The position numbers were made by a program, and so were the translations under genes. Positions 16,603 to 24,896 of a stretch of DNA of 64,000 nucleotides are shown one piece after another. Source of the DNA: Mesorhizobium plurifarium (GTDB taxonomy: Bacteria > Pseudomonadota > Alphaproteobacteria > Rhizobiales > Rhizobiaceae). The notes under the pieces are model-generated. The model did no database searches. It was not told the DNA's origin and saw only the letters and a program-made list of their open reading frames with translations. Where the stretch lies: assembly GCA_000824785.1 (NCBI GenBank), contig CCNB01000004.1:172563-236562 (forward strand), written 5' to 3'. Within the stretch, counting starts at the first letter, position 1. Every line of letters starts with the position of its first letter.

Positions 16603-18282
16603 CTAGCCGCGGTCCCGGAACCGGTTCGTGATCGGGTAGCGGCGGTCACGGCCGAAATTCTTCTTCGTGATTTTCACGCCGGGCGCCGCCTGCCGGCGCT
16701 TGTATTCGGCGATGTAGAGCAGGTGCTCGACACGCGTCACCGTCGCCCGGTCGTGGCCGCGCGCGACGATGTCGTCGACACTCATCTCGTTCTCCACCAG
16801 GCATTCCAGGATGTCGTCCAGCACCGGATAGGGCGGCAGCGAATCCTGGTCGGTCTGGTTTTCGCGCAGTTCCGCCGACGGCGCCTTGTCGATGATGTTC
16901 TTCGGGATGACCTCGCCCGAAGGGCCGAGCGCGCCCGGCGGCACATGCGAATTGCGCCAGCGCGACAGCGCGTAGACCTGCATCTTGTAGAGATCCTTGA
17001 TCGGATTGAAGCCGCCATTCATGTCGCCGTAAAGCGTGGCGTAACCGACCGACATCTCGCTCTTGTTGCCCGTGGTGACCACCATCGAGCCGAATTTGTT
17101 GGAGATTGCCATCAGGATCGTGCCGCGCGCGCGGCTCTGCAGGTTCTCCTCGGTGATGCCTTCCTGTGTGCCTTCGAAGAGCTGCGTCAGCGCATGCTTG
17201 AAGCCTTCGACCGGCTCGGAGATCGGCACGATGTCGTAGCGGCAGCCAAGCGCGCGCGCGCAGTCTTCCGCGTCCTTCAGCGAATCCTTCGACGTATAGC
17301 GATAGGGCATCATGACGGTGCGCAGCCGCTCCTCGCCCAGCGCATCGACGGCCAAAGCCGCGCAGATGGCGGAGTCGATGCCGCCGGAAAGGCCGAGCAC
17401 CACGTTCTTGAAGCCGTTCTTGTTGACGTAGTCGCGCAGGCCCAGCATGCAGGCCCGATAGTCCGCCTCTTCGCGCTCCGGGATCTTCGACATCGGGCCT
17501 TCCGAGCAGACCCAGCTGTCTCCCTTTCTCTTCCAGGTGGTGACGTCGACCGCCTCCTCGAACTGGCTCATCTGGAAGGCAAGAGTCTTGTCGGCCCCGA
17601 TGGCGAAGGACGCGCCGTCGAAGATCAGCTCGTCCTGCCCGCCGAGCTGGTTGGCGTAGATCATCGGCAGTCCGGTTTCGATGACCTGGCGGATCACCAC
17701 CTGGTGGCGGACGTCGATCTTGGCGCGGTAATAGGGCGAGCCGTTCGGCACCAGAAGGATTTCGGCGCCGCTTTCGGCCAGCGTCTCGCAGACGGCGATG
17801 TCGCCCCAGATGTCCTCGCAGATCGGAACGCCGATGCGCACGCCGCGGAAATTAGTCGGACCCTGCAGTTCCGGCCCGGCCTGGAACACGCGCTTCTCGT
17901 CGAACTCACCATAATTCGGCAGGTCGAGCTTGTAGCGCTCGGCAATGATCTTGCCACCGTCGGCGAAGACGATGGAATTGTGTGTGCCCGACTTGCGCTT
18001 CAGCGGCGTGCCGATGATGACGCCGGGGCCGCCATCGACCGTATCCTTGGCGAAATCCTGCGCCGCTTTCTCGCATGCCCTCAGGAAGGAGGGCTTGAGC
18101 ACCAGGTCTTCCGGCGGATAGCCGGCGAGGAAGAGCTCGGTATAGAGCACCAGGTCGGCGCCCTGTCGCGCCGCGTCCGCCCTTGCCTCGCGCGCTTTTG
18201 CCAGATTGCCGGCGACATCGCCGACAGTCGGGTTGAGCTGGGCGACGGCGATGCGCAGGATATCGGGAGCGGTCTGGGTCAT
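16603..18282 (-). CDS. nadE: Glutamine-dependent NAD+ synthase
   Basis: The product is 559 residues from ATG 18282 (frame open to 18336). The N-terminal amidohydrolase domain has the nitrilase triad regions YTELFLAGYPPEDL (Glu), YKLDLPNYGEFDE (Lys) and VPICEDIWG (Cys, about 155). The C-terminal synthetase has the PP-loop LSGGIDS (about 298) and TGNKSEMSVGYATLYGD. It makes NAD+ from deamido-NAD+, ATP and glutamine. Length and domain order match the two-domain bacterial enzyme. The GNAT gene follows 7 bp later. Confidence 0.96.
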   Translation of the reverse strand: MTQTAPDILRIAVAQLNPTVGDVAGNLAKAREARADAARQGADLVLYTELFLAGYPPEDLVLKPSFLRACEKAAQDFAKDTVDGGPGVIIGTPLKRKSGTHNSIVFADGGKIIAERYKLDLPNYGEFDEKRVFQAGPELQGPTNFRGVRIGVPICEDIWGDIAVCETLAESGAEILLVPNGSPYYRAKIDVRHQVVIRQVIETGLPMIYANQLGGQDELIFDGASFAIGADKTLAFQMSQFEEAVDVTTWKRKGDSWVCSEGPMSKIPEREEADYRACMLGLRDYVNKNGFKNVVLGLSGGIDSAICAALAVDALGEERLRTVMMPYRYTSKDSLKDAEDCARALGCRYDIVPISEPVEGFKHALTQLFEGTQEGITEENLQSRARGTILMAISNKFGSMVVTTGNKSEMSVGYATLYGDMNGGFNPIKDLYKMQVYALSRWRNSHVPPGALGPSGEVIPKNIIDKAPSAELRENQTDQDSLPPYPVLDDILECLVENEMSVDDIVARGHDRATVTRVEHLLYIAEYKRRQAAPGVKITKKNFGRDRRYPITNRFRDRG

Positions 18283-18395
18283 GGAACGGATGTAGCGTGG
18301 CTCAAATCGCCCCGCAATGGCGTTTGGTTGTGCCACTCAGGATCGACCACAGGTCGTATCCTGATTGATCGGCAACGCTGATCAGTCCTGGCCAC

Positions 18396-19109
18396 CTAGT
18401 CGCCCATATACTCGCGCAACGCCTCCGCCGAGCGGTTCTCGCCGATCGACATCGCCAGGATGCGCGAGATGTGGCGGCGCGGCAGTCCGGTCTCGGCCGA
18501 CCATTGGTTGATCTGCGCCTGGATCTTGTCGAGGTCCCGCTTCGAGGTCGGGTTCTCGGCGATATCGAGGCCGGCGTCGCGCAGCGCCGCCGCCATGTCC
18601 GACGAGACGACGAACGTGTCCCATTCCAGCCAGCGCAGGAAATACTGGCCGGTGTTGCCGCCGAGACGGCTGCCATGCTTGGCGAGATAGGCGGTCAGGC
18701 CGACCTGATCATCCGCAGGCCATCCGGCGATGAATTTGCCGAAACTGCCATGCTCCTTCGAGACGCGGTCGACGAAGGCGGCGTTGTCGCGCACCGACTT
18801 GATCTTCTGCGGGTTGCGCACGATGCGGCTGTCGGACGCCAGCTCGTGCCAGAAATCGTCGGGCTGGAACAGAAGCCGCTTTGGCTCGAAGCCGAGGAAC
18901 GCTTCCTCGAAACCCGGCCATTTCTGCTCGACGACCCGCCACACGAAGCCTGCGGCGAAAATGCGCTCTGCCATGGTGGAAAGAATGCGATCGTCGGGTA
19001 CTTTCGCCACCGCCGCATTGTCGGGCCTAGGGCCAAGCAGCGGCTCCAGCACCGCCTCGCCGCCCTTGCGCTTTGCCGCCCGTGCATGGATTTTCTGGAA
19101 ATCGAGCAT
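18396..19109 (-). CDS. DNA-3-methyladenine glycosylase I-like protein
   Basis: The product is 237 residues from ATG 19109, with GAGGG just upstream; a longer frame to 19328 runs through the divergent promoter. It resembles Tag: FAAGFVWRVVEQKWPGFEEAFLGF, then RIVRNPQKIKSVRDNA, the helix-hairpin-helix glycosylase region. The Cys/His zinc site of E. coli Tag is not evident, so activity may differ. It would excise alkylated bases in base-excision repair. It is divergent from the DUF1003 gene. Confidence 0.75.
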   Translation of the reverse strand: MLDFQKIHARAAKRKGGEAVLEPLLGPRPDNAAVAKVPDDRILSTMAERIFAAGFVWRVVEQKWPGFEEAFLGFEPKRLLFQPDDFWHELASDSRIVRNPQKIKSVRDNAAFVDRVSKEHGSFGKFIAGWPADDQVGLTAYLAKHGSRLGGNTGQYFLRWLEWDTFVVSSDMAAALRDAGLDIAENPTSKRDLDKIQAQINQWSAETGLPRRHISRILAMSIGENRSAEALREYMGD

Positions 19110-19200
19110 CTTAGCCCTCGCCTGTTCGCCGCAATCTAGCACTTCACGTTCGGCCCGGCAGCCTCTACGTCTATCGACGCCCGGCCGAAGGAGAAGGCAG

Positions 19201-19764
19201 ATGAACAAGATCGTCGAGGACATGGCAAACCGCTTGCTCAAGCGAAAGCCGGAAGGTTTCGGTCCGCTCGAGAGCCGCGTGCTGCAGTCGACCCTTGAGC
19301 GCACCACAATCACGCGCGACACCAACAAGGCCGTCGCCTTCCACGCGACCTATGGCGACCGCGTCGCCGACACGATCGCCAGGATCGGCGGCTCCTGGTC
19401 CTTCATCCTCGGCTTCCTGGCCTTTCTCGCCGTTTGGACTGTCGGCAATGCCTGGCTGCTGACGCGCGACGCCTTCGACCCCTACCCTTTCATCTTCCTC
19501 AACCTGGTGCTGTCGATGCTGGCGGCGATCCAGGCGCCGGTGATCATGATGTCGCAGAACCGCCAGACCGAGCGCGACCGCATCGACGCTGCGCATGACT
19601 ACGAGGTCAATCTGAAGGCCGAGATCGAGATCATGGCCTTGCATGAAAAGCTCGACGAGCTGCGCCACAGCGAGATCATCGGCATGCGCGACGAAATCCT
19701 GCGCATGGCCGAGCAGATCAGGCGCATCGACGAGAAACTGTCGGCGCGGCCAGCAACGGAATGA
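19201..19764 (+). CDS. DUF1003 membrane protein
   Basis: The product is 187 residues from ATG 19201 with AAGGAG upstream. After a soluble N-terminus come two membrane helices (SWSFILGFLAFLAVWTVGNAWLL and FIFLNLVLSMLAAIQAPVIMMSQNRQ), the DUF1003 signature, and a charged coiled-coil-like tail (DELRHSEIIGMRDEILRMAEQIRRIDEKL). Function is unknown. Its stop codon overlaps the start of the DedA gene by 4 bp (ATGA), so the two are translationally coupled. Confidence 0.88.
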   Translation: MNKIVEDMANRLLKRKPEGFGPLESRVLQSTLERTTITRDTNKAVAFHATYGDRVADTIARIGGSWSFILGFLAFLAVWTVGNAWLLTRDAFDPYPFIFLNLVLSMLAAIQAPVIMMSQNRQTERDRIDAAHDYEVNLKAEIEIMALHEKLDELRHSEIIGMRDEILRMAEQIRRIDEKLSARPATE

Positions 19765-20360
19765 GCGAGACCATCCATCATCTCATCGAGCAATACGGGC
19801 TGATCGCGGTCTTCCTGGGTTGCGTCGCCGAAGGCGAAAGTGCCGCGATCCTTGGCGGCTTCTTCGCCCACCAGCATGTTTTCGTGTTGTGGCAGACTTT
19901 CCTCGCCGCCTTTCTCGGCGCTTTCGCCGGCGACACCTTCTTCTTCACCCTGGGACGTAGCTTCGCCGAACATCGCTATGTGAGAAGATTGCGCAGGCGT
20001 CCGGGCTTCAGCCGCGCCTATCGCCTGCTCAACACCCATCCCAACATATTCGTACTGACCAACCGCTACATCTACGGCATGCGCCTGGTCGGCGGCATCG
20101 CCGCCGGCCTGTCGACTGTGCCCGTGCCGCGTTTCGTCATCTTGAATGCCATCTCCTCTGCGGCCTGGGCGGCCCTGTTCAGCGGCATCGGCTATATCTT
20201 CGGCCTGGGCGCGGAACAGATGGTGGGTGAGGCGTTCGCGCGGCATGAACGCCTGCTCATTGCCCTTGGTGTTGGCCTCGTCGTCGCTGTTGTTGCCTGG
20301 CTGGTCGGCCATCACTTTGCCGGACGCGAACGCGCCAAGGAAGATCAGGCAGGGTCCTGA
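19761..20360 (+). CDS. DedA-family membrane protein
   Basis: The product is 199 residues. It has the DedA/VTT-domain layout: GCVAEGESAAILGGFFAHQ with conserved Glu near the N-terminus, GDTFFFTLGR, and LTNRYIYGMRLVGGIAAG, the F/N-R-x-x-x-G-x-R motif needed for activity in this family. Four to five membrane helices are evident. DedA proteins support undecaprenyl-phosphate or phospholipid recycling and membrane potential. It is coupled to DUF1003 through an ATGA overlap. Confidence 0.9.
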   Translation: MSETIHHLIEQYGLIAVFLGCVAEGESAAILGGFFAHQHVFVLWQTFLAAFLGAFAGDTFFFTLGRSFAEHRYVRRLRRRPGFSRAYRLLNTHPNIFVLTNRYIYGMRLVGGIAAGLSTVPVPRFVILNAISSAAWAALFSGIGYIFGLGAEQMVGEAFARHERLLIALGVGLVVAVVAWLVGHHFAGRERAKEDQAGS

Positions 20361-20362
20361 TC
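20343..20362 (+). terminator. Hairpin at the dedA stop codon
   Basis: GATCAGG (20343-20349) pairs with CCTGATC (20356-20362) around CAGGGT. It lies in the 9-bp gap region of two converging genes and could act in both directions. No T-run. Confidence 0.35.
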
Positions 20363-20369
20363 CGAAAGT

Positions 20370-20729
20370 TCAGATCGGCGCGCCGATCAGGCGCTCGATC
20401 AAGGCGATGCCCCAGACGCCGCCGGCGATCACGATCGAAATCAGCACGGCCAGTGAGCCGCAATCCTTGGCGAGCTGGATCTCGATGTGGAATTCGCGCG
20501 AGATCGCGTCGCAGGCTGCCTCGATGCCGGTGTTGAGCACTTCGACCATGATCAGCAGCAGCACGGCGCCGATCAGCAGGGCATAGCCGCGCCAGGAGAC
20601 CGAGATGAACCAGCCGGCAGGCAGGGCTAGCGCAAGCAGCATCAGCTCCTGCTGGAATGCCTTCTCGTGTGCGGCAAGCTTGCGGAAGGCTCGTACCGAA
20701 TTGATGAAAGCGTCGATCAGCCGCTGCAT
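20370..20729 (-). CDS. dgkA: Diacylglycerol kinase (DgkA)
   Basis: The product is 119 residues, the usual DgkA length. It has an amphipathic N-terminus and three membrane helices. The signature EVLNTGIEAACD (about residues 62-73) contains the catalytic Glu region. It phosphorylates diacylglycerol to phosphatidate and recycles lipid released by membrane-derived oligosaccharide synthesis. It converges with dedA. Confidence 0.93.
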   Translation of the reverse strand: MQRLIDAFINSVRAFRKLAAHEKAFQQELMLLALALPAGWFISVSWRGYALLIGAVLLLIMVEVLNTGIEAACDAISREFHIEIQLAKDCGSLAVLISIVIAGGVWGIALIERLIGAPI

Positions 20730-20807
20730 GCCCAGCCCCGTTTCGAGTAACCGTCAGGGGGATATCGCAACGGCCGGATCAAGGGAATAAGGCAGCCGCG
20801 TCAAAAA

Positions 20808-21227
20808 TCATTCGTCCGCCACCTTTATCGACGGCGTCGACTTCTCGAATTGCGGCAACCCGTCGTCGATCGAATAATAATCGCCCTTGTCGCCGACGAA
20901 GATGTGGCTTTCCGCGGAAAGGCCGCTCGGCCGCTCGAAGGATCCAGCCATGATCGAGATCGTGTCCAGTTCATTGTGCTTCCAGAACAGCAGCGAACCG
21001 CAGGTGCGGCAGAAGCCGCGTTTCGCCACGTCGGACGCGCCGTACCAGTTGAGCGAATCGGCGCCCTCTATGACGATATCGGCATCCTTGGAGGCAGTTG
21101 CCGCGACGAAATGGCCGGTTTGCCGGCGGCATTGCGAGCAGTGGCAGTAGACGACGCCGCGCAACGGGCCGCTCGTCCTGAAACGCACCGCCCCGCACAG
21201 GCAAGATCCGCTGTGGTTGTCATCCAT
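20808..21227 (-). CDS. GFA/CENP-V family zinc protein
   Basis: The product is 139 residues. Zinc-binding Cys pairs are in SCLCGAVRF, YCHCSQCRR and GFCRTCGS, the layout of the glutathione-dependent formaldehyde-activating (GFA, Mss4-like) family. Most members have no proven GFA activity, so function is open. It is a single gene with AGG-rich sequence before the ATG. Confidence 0.88.
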   Translation of the reverse strand: MDDNHSGSCLCGAVRFRTSGPLRGVVYCHCSQCRRQTGHFVAATASKDADIVIEGADSLNWYGASDVAKRGFCRTCGSLLFWKHNELDTISIMAGSFERPSGLSAESHIFVGDKGDYYSIDDGLPQFEKSTPSIKVADE

Positions 21228-21546
21228 TCCGGCCTCCTTCGATGCTCTGCCGATCCATTGCCGGACAGAATTTCAGGTTTGAAATGGCTGGGCGCAGGCA
21301 AATGCGACACCGGAGCGACGCGTTTCAAAAGCTGCGCCTGCACAGCTCTACATCCTATGGTAGCAGAGATATCGAGGAAATGCAGGCCATTAAGGAAACT
21401 TTAGCGCAACTGCATCTATCATTCCTGCAAGCGAAGGTCGTGTTGGGGACGCGCCGTCGCATTTATGGTTCCGATTCAAATCCCCGCATGCGCGACACCC
21501 GGCGGTGGCAGGTCTCCGGTCGCACTGAAGGGGTAGTGAACAGAAC
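21228..21546. other. Intergenic region between the GFA and GGDEF genes
   Basis: About 319 bp lie between two divergent genes, so both promoters should be here. I see no convincing gene and no repeat of the A or B families. Confidence 0.4.
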
Positions 21547-22617
21547 ATGCAGCCGGCAGCCGTTCCGACCGACAGGAATACCGACATCGCCAGCACCGTC
21601 GTGGCGACGATGCGTCAGCTCGGTGTGCTCGGATTGCCGCGCAACTATGAGATCTTCTATGAGGCGCTGAGCGGCAGCAATCATGAGCTCAGTCTTGCTG
21701 TCGTCTCATTGAGCAACCGCCCGACCCAGGAGGACCTCGACGGCATCGGGCGCACCTTCTTCCCCCAGCATCACGGTCCGGCCATCGTCGAGCACGCCCG
21801 CGAGATGGTCGCCAACGAGCTCGAGGAAATCGCCGCGCTGTTGCGCAGCGAGCGTTCGCATATCGAAAAGTATGGCCGCATCCTCGACGAGACCTCGATC
21901 GGCCTGAGCAACCGCAGCCTGCTTTCGCAGGACATTCTCCAGAAGATCGCCGGCGCGATGTCTGCGGCCACCAGCTCGACGATCGACCATGGCCGCCAGA
22001 TCGCCAGCACGCTCAGCGAAAAGACGGCCGAGCTTGAAAGCGTCAAGTCGAAGCTGGAGGAATACAAGCGGCTTGCCGACACCGATCCGCTCACGCAGCT
22101 GTGGAACCGACGCGCCTTCGACAAGGAGATCACCCGGATCTACAACAGCAACCGCGGCATCCTGTTCAACGCCTTGATCCTTGCCGATATCGATCATTTC
22201 AAGGACATAAACGATCGCTACGGCCATCCGGTCGGCGACAGGATCCTGCAGATCATCGCCGAGATCTTCCAGTCCAGCGTCCGTTCCGACATGTTCGTCG
22301 CGCGCACCGGCGGCGAGGAATTTGCCCTTATCGTCGAGGGCGCCAGCGAGGAAGCCACATACGAGATCGCTGAGCGCATCCGCGTGCTGATCGAGCATAC
22401 CCCGTTCACCAGCAGCCAGACCGGCATCAATTACGGCACCGTGACCGTGTCGCTGGGCATCTGCATGGCCTCGGAGGCCGAAAACCCCGAAGATCTCTAC
22501 GCCAAGGCGGACCGCGCGCTTTATCGTTCCAAGGTCGGCGGCCGCAACCGTGTGACGAAGCACTCGGCCACGGCCGGCCGGGCCGGTAAAGGCTGGCTGC
22601 TTTACAAGAAAGATTGA
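21547..22617 (+). CDS. GGDEF-domain diguanylate cyclase
   Basis: The product is 356 residues. The N-terminal 170 residues are helical with no recognised sensor domain or membrane segment. A linker coiled coil (SEKTAELESVKSKLEEYKRLADTDPLTQLWNRRAF) leads into a GGDEF domain whose active site is RTGGEEF (GGEEF about 255-259). The I-site position reads RSDM rather than RxxD, so product inhibition may be absent. It should make cyclic di-GMP from two GTP in the cytosol. Confidence 0.93.
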   Translation: MQPAAVPTDRNTDIASTVVATMRQLGVLGLPRNYEIFYEALSGSNHELSLAVVSLSNRPTQEDLDGIGRTFFPQHHGPAIVEHAREMVANELEEIAALLRSERSHIEKYGRILDETSIGLSNRSLLSQDILQKIAGAMSAATSSTIDHGRQIASTLSEKTAELESVKSKLEEYKRLADTDPLTQLWNRRAFDKEITRIYNSNRGILFNALILADIDHFKDINDRYGHPVGDRILQIIAEIFQSSVRSDMFVARTGGEEFALIVEGASEEATYEIAERIRVLIEHTPFTSSQTGINYGTVTVSLGICMASEAENPEDLYAKADRALYRSKVGGRNRVTKHSATAGRAGKGWLLYKKD

Positions 22618-22640
22618 CGTCGCCCTTTCCAGATGAATTT

Positions 22641-22660
22641 TTGTGGATTATATTTTCCAT
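22641..22660 (+). promoter_or_regulatory. Candidate promoter/operator of the Xre-RES module
   Basis: A TATATT hexamer (22649-22654) lies about 27 bp before the antitoxin start codon, in the only AT-rich stretch of this gap. TGGA and TCCA flank it as a short inverted repeat. The 62-bp gap before the antitoxin ATG contains nothing else notable. Confidence 0.4.
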
Positions 22661-22680
22661 AGAAATGAAAGGGTGCGCTC

Positions 22681-23058
22681 ATGCAACGTCCAGTCGCGGC
22701 CGCGGCGGCGGCCGAAAACGCTGTCATCACCAAGGCCACGCTACGCGCGGCAGATCTGCTCGACATCACCGCCAGGACGCTCGCTCTGGTCATCGGCGTG
22801 TCTGAAGCGACGGTCTCGCGCATGCGCAAGCAGGAATTCCTGCTTGAACGCGGTACCAAGCCGTTCGAGCTGGCGGTGCTGTTCGTCCGCCTGTTCCGCT
22901 CGCTCGACGCGATCGTCGGCGGCGACGAGACCGTTGCCCGGGCCTGGCTGAAGAACCCCAACACCACGCTCGACGGCACGCCGCTCGAAAAGATCCTGAC
23001 GATTGCCGGACTTGTCGATGTCATTGCCTACCTGGACTCCCGGCGCGCTCTCGTCTGA
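22681..23058 (+). CDS. Xre/MbcA/ParS-type antitoxin
   Basis: The product is 125 residues; AAGGG precedes ATG 22681. The N-terminal helical region (LLDITARTLALVIGVSEATVSRMRK) looks like an Xre helix-turn-helix. The C-terminal half (GGDETVARAWLKNPNTTLDGTPLEKIL) is the MbcA/ParS/Xre (DUF2384) toxin-binding domain. It should bind and neutralise the RES toxin encoded by the overlapping next gene and repress the operon. The two frames overlap by about 41 bp. Confidence 0.9.
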   Translation: MQRPVAAAAAAENAVITKATLRAADLLDITARTLALVIGVSEATVSRMRKQEFLLERGTKPFELAVLFVRLFRSLDAIVGGDETVARAWLKNPNTTLDGTPLEKILTIAGLVDVIAYLDSRRALV

Positions 23059-23785
23059 GGCCGTCAGGCTCGAAGGCAAGTACTGGCGCATGGTCGAGGC
23101 GCAGCATCGCGTCTCGACCCTCAAGCTCGTCGACACGCTCGACGAGCAGTCGCTGCTGGAAGACCTCATCGAGGACACCAAGCCGCATATCCCGCTGGAA
23201 TGCCGCCACCTCCATTACCTGTTGTCGACCCCTTTTCGCTATGGCTCGGTCTATCCATACGGCTCGCGCTTCCGCCGCGCCGGCAAGACCAAAGGCGTTT
23301 ACTATGCCGCCGAGACGGTGCTGACGGCGGTGGCGGAAATGGCCTTCTACCGCTTGCTGTTCTTCGCGGAGTCGCCGGCGACGCCATGGCCGAACGACGC
23401 CGCGGAATACACTGCCTTCGCCGCTGCGATAAAATGCGACCGCGCGATCGACCTGACACGGCCGCCGCTCGATCGCGACGAGAAGGCCTGGACCCAGCCC
23501 ACCGATTACACCGCCTGCCAAGCAATCGCCGATGTCGCGCGCGAAGCCGAACTGCAGGCGATCCGCTATCGCTCGGTGCGCGATCCGAAGGGCGCCAACA
23601 TCGCGCTGCTGACCTGCAAGGGCTTTGCCAAGGCAAGGCCGCTGGAGCCGCAGACCTGGCGCATCCGGATCGGCCCTTTCGGCCTGCAGGCGATCTGCGA
23701 ATTCCCGGAGAAGAGGCTGGAATTCTCGCGCACCGCTTTTGCCGATCCGAGGCTCGCTGGCATGCGTTGGGAGCGCGAACAATGA
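23018..23785 (+). CDS. RES-domain toxin
   Basis: The product is 255 residues if it starts at ATG 23018, inside the antitoxin frame; a TTG at 23003 is also possible. The RES domain shows KYWRMVE near the N-terminus, then FRYGSVYPYGSRFRRAG and YYAAETVLTAVAEMAFYR, with the conserved Arg, Tyr and Glu of RES proteins. RES toxins of Xre-RES systems degrade NAD+ (MbcT, RES family) or ADP-ribosylate targets (ParT). Which reaction this one uses cannot be told. A long inverted repeat follows 7 bp after its stop. Confidence 0.9.
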   Translation: MSLPTWTPGALSSEAVRLEGKYWRMVEAQHRVSTLKLVDTLDEQSLLEDLIEDTKPHIPLECRHLHYLLSTPFRYGSVYPYGSRFRRAGKTKGVYYAAETVLTAVAEMAFYRLLFFAESPATPWPNDAAEYTAFAAAIKCDRAIDLTRPPLDRDEKAWTQPTDYTACQAIADVAREAELQAIRYRSVRDPKGANIALLTCKGFAKARPLEPQTWRIRIGPFGLQAICEFPEKRLEFSRTAFADPRLAGMRWEREQ

Positions 23786-23792
23786 ACTCGGA

Positions 23793-23936
23793 AAACTGTA
23801 TCGAGATTCGGGTCAGGCCGAGCCGAGAATGGTGGCTACCGAGAACCGGAGCGGAGCGTACTTAAAGTACGTGAGCACCGGAAGCGCAGGAAGCCGCCAT
23901 TCGCAGGCCGGCCTCACCCGAATATCGATACAGTTT
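23793..23936 (+). repeat. 144-bp imperfect inverted repeat (REP-like) after the RES toxin
   Basis: The ends AAAACTGTATCGAGATTCGG and CCGAATATCGATACAGTTT are inverted copies. GGTCAGGCC and GGCCTCACC pair further in, and the centre is the palindrome GTACTTAAAGTAC. The whole fills the gap between the RES gene and the next converging gene, whose stop codon overlaps its right end. It could fold into one long cruciform or mRNA hairpin and end both transcripts. No second copy is evident in this window. Confidence 0.8.
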
Positions 23937-24639
23937 AGGCCAGGATGTTGACCGCCCGCGCCGCCACCAGCGCGATGGTCAGAAGCGAGATCATCGCCTC
24001 GGCCATCATAAGGAGCTTCGCGCGCTGCGTGAGCGGCAAGGTGTCGGTCGGCGAGAACGCCGTGGCGTTGGTGAAGGCCAGGAAGACATAGTCGACGAAG
24101 CCCGGCAGCCAGTCCTGTATTTCGCGATCGGGCAACGTCATCTGCGGGAACAGGAAGTCGGCATGCGCGCGCTTGACCAGGCCGCAGGTCGGCGGACCGC
24201 CCCGGTCGGTGCTCCAGAACCACAGCGCGAAGACGATCACATTGGTGACCCAGATGTTGAGCGCGTCGACGAGCAGCGTCGTGCCGGCACCGGCATGCCC
24301 TTCCAGCAGCGCCCGCACCAGGAAGACCAGCGATCCGCAATTCATGATGCTGATGACGCCGGTCATCATCAATGCCGTGCGGCGGATGTAGAGGCGCAGC
24401 CGACCGATCGCGTACCAATGCTCATGATCGACCGCCTTCTGCGTCTGCATCTGCGTCCAGGCCGTTGCGATCGACAAAGGCGCCAGCAGCGCCGCCTCGA
24501 CCGTCGGGGCCAGCCAGCGCGGACCGAAGGACAGGTTGTTGATGACCATAAGCTGCAGGCAGATGATGACGAGAACCGCCGCGCGCGCCGACCAGAAGTC
24601 GAGCCCACGGTGATGGATGACGGCGTGCTGGTGACGCAT
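23935..24639 (-). CDS. Uncharacterised integral membrane protein
   Basis: The product is 234 residues with about five membrane helices (for example ARAAVLVIICLQLMVINNL, TALMMTGVISIMNCGSLVFLV, and AEAMISLLTIALVAARAVNIL at the C-terminus). A motif VFLAFTNATAFSPTDTLPLT sits in a loop before the last helix; it resembles a re-entrant or pore-like segment of small membrane proteins, but I do not assign it to a characterised channel. Its stop codon lies in the inverted repeat that follows. Confidence 0.7.
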   Translation of the reverse strand: MRHQHAVIHHRGLDFWSARAAVLVIICLQLMVINNLSFGPRWLAPTVEAALLAPLSIATAWTQMQTQKAVDHEHWYAIGRLRLYIRRTALMMTGVISIMNCGSLVFLVRALLEGHAGAGTTLLVDALNIWVTNVIVFALWFWSTDRGGPPTCGLVKRAHADFLFPQMTLPDREIQDWLPGFVDYVFLAFTNATAFSPTDTLPLTQRAKLLMMAEAMISLLTIALVAARAVNILA

Positions 24640-24660
24640 GGAGGCACCTGGATGACTGGA

Positions 24661-24705
24661 GCATGATGCCCGAAAAGTGTGGAGCGGTTTTCGGACGCAT
24701 CATGC
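24661..24705 (+). repeat. Palindromic intergenic repeat, variant family C
   Basis: GCATGATGCCCGAAAA on the left pairs with TTTTCGG and GCATCATGC on the right around GTGTGGAGCGG. The centre is like that of family A but the arms differ. It is a well-known type of Rhizobiales palindrome. It lies in the divergent gap between the membrane protein and the GT39 gene. Confidence 0.8.
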
Positions 24706-24896
24706 CCTGCCGCTGGAACCGCGGCGCCCCGAATAGGGGGCCGGCTCAAGCAACGATCAGCCGGCAGGGCCTTGCCCGAAGCGCCGGCGATGGGTTCCAT
24801 CGCAATCTTGGTTTTACAATGTTGCGGAAGAATACATTTTCGTAAGCTTTTGCTATCGGACTGTTCAGCAGTCCACCGGTGTGATTTTAGGCCCGC

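Noticed and set aside
16528..18381. 617-codon plus-strand frame over nadE
   Set aside because: Antisense shadow of a well-defined enzyme gene.
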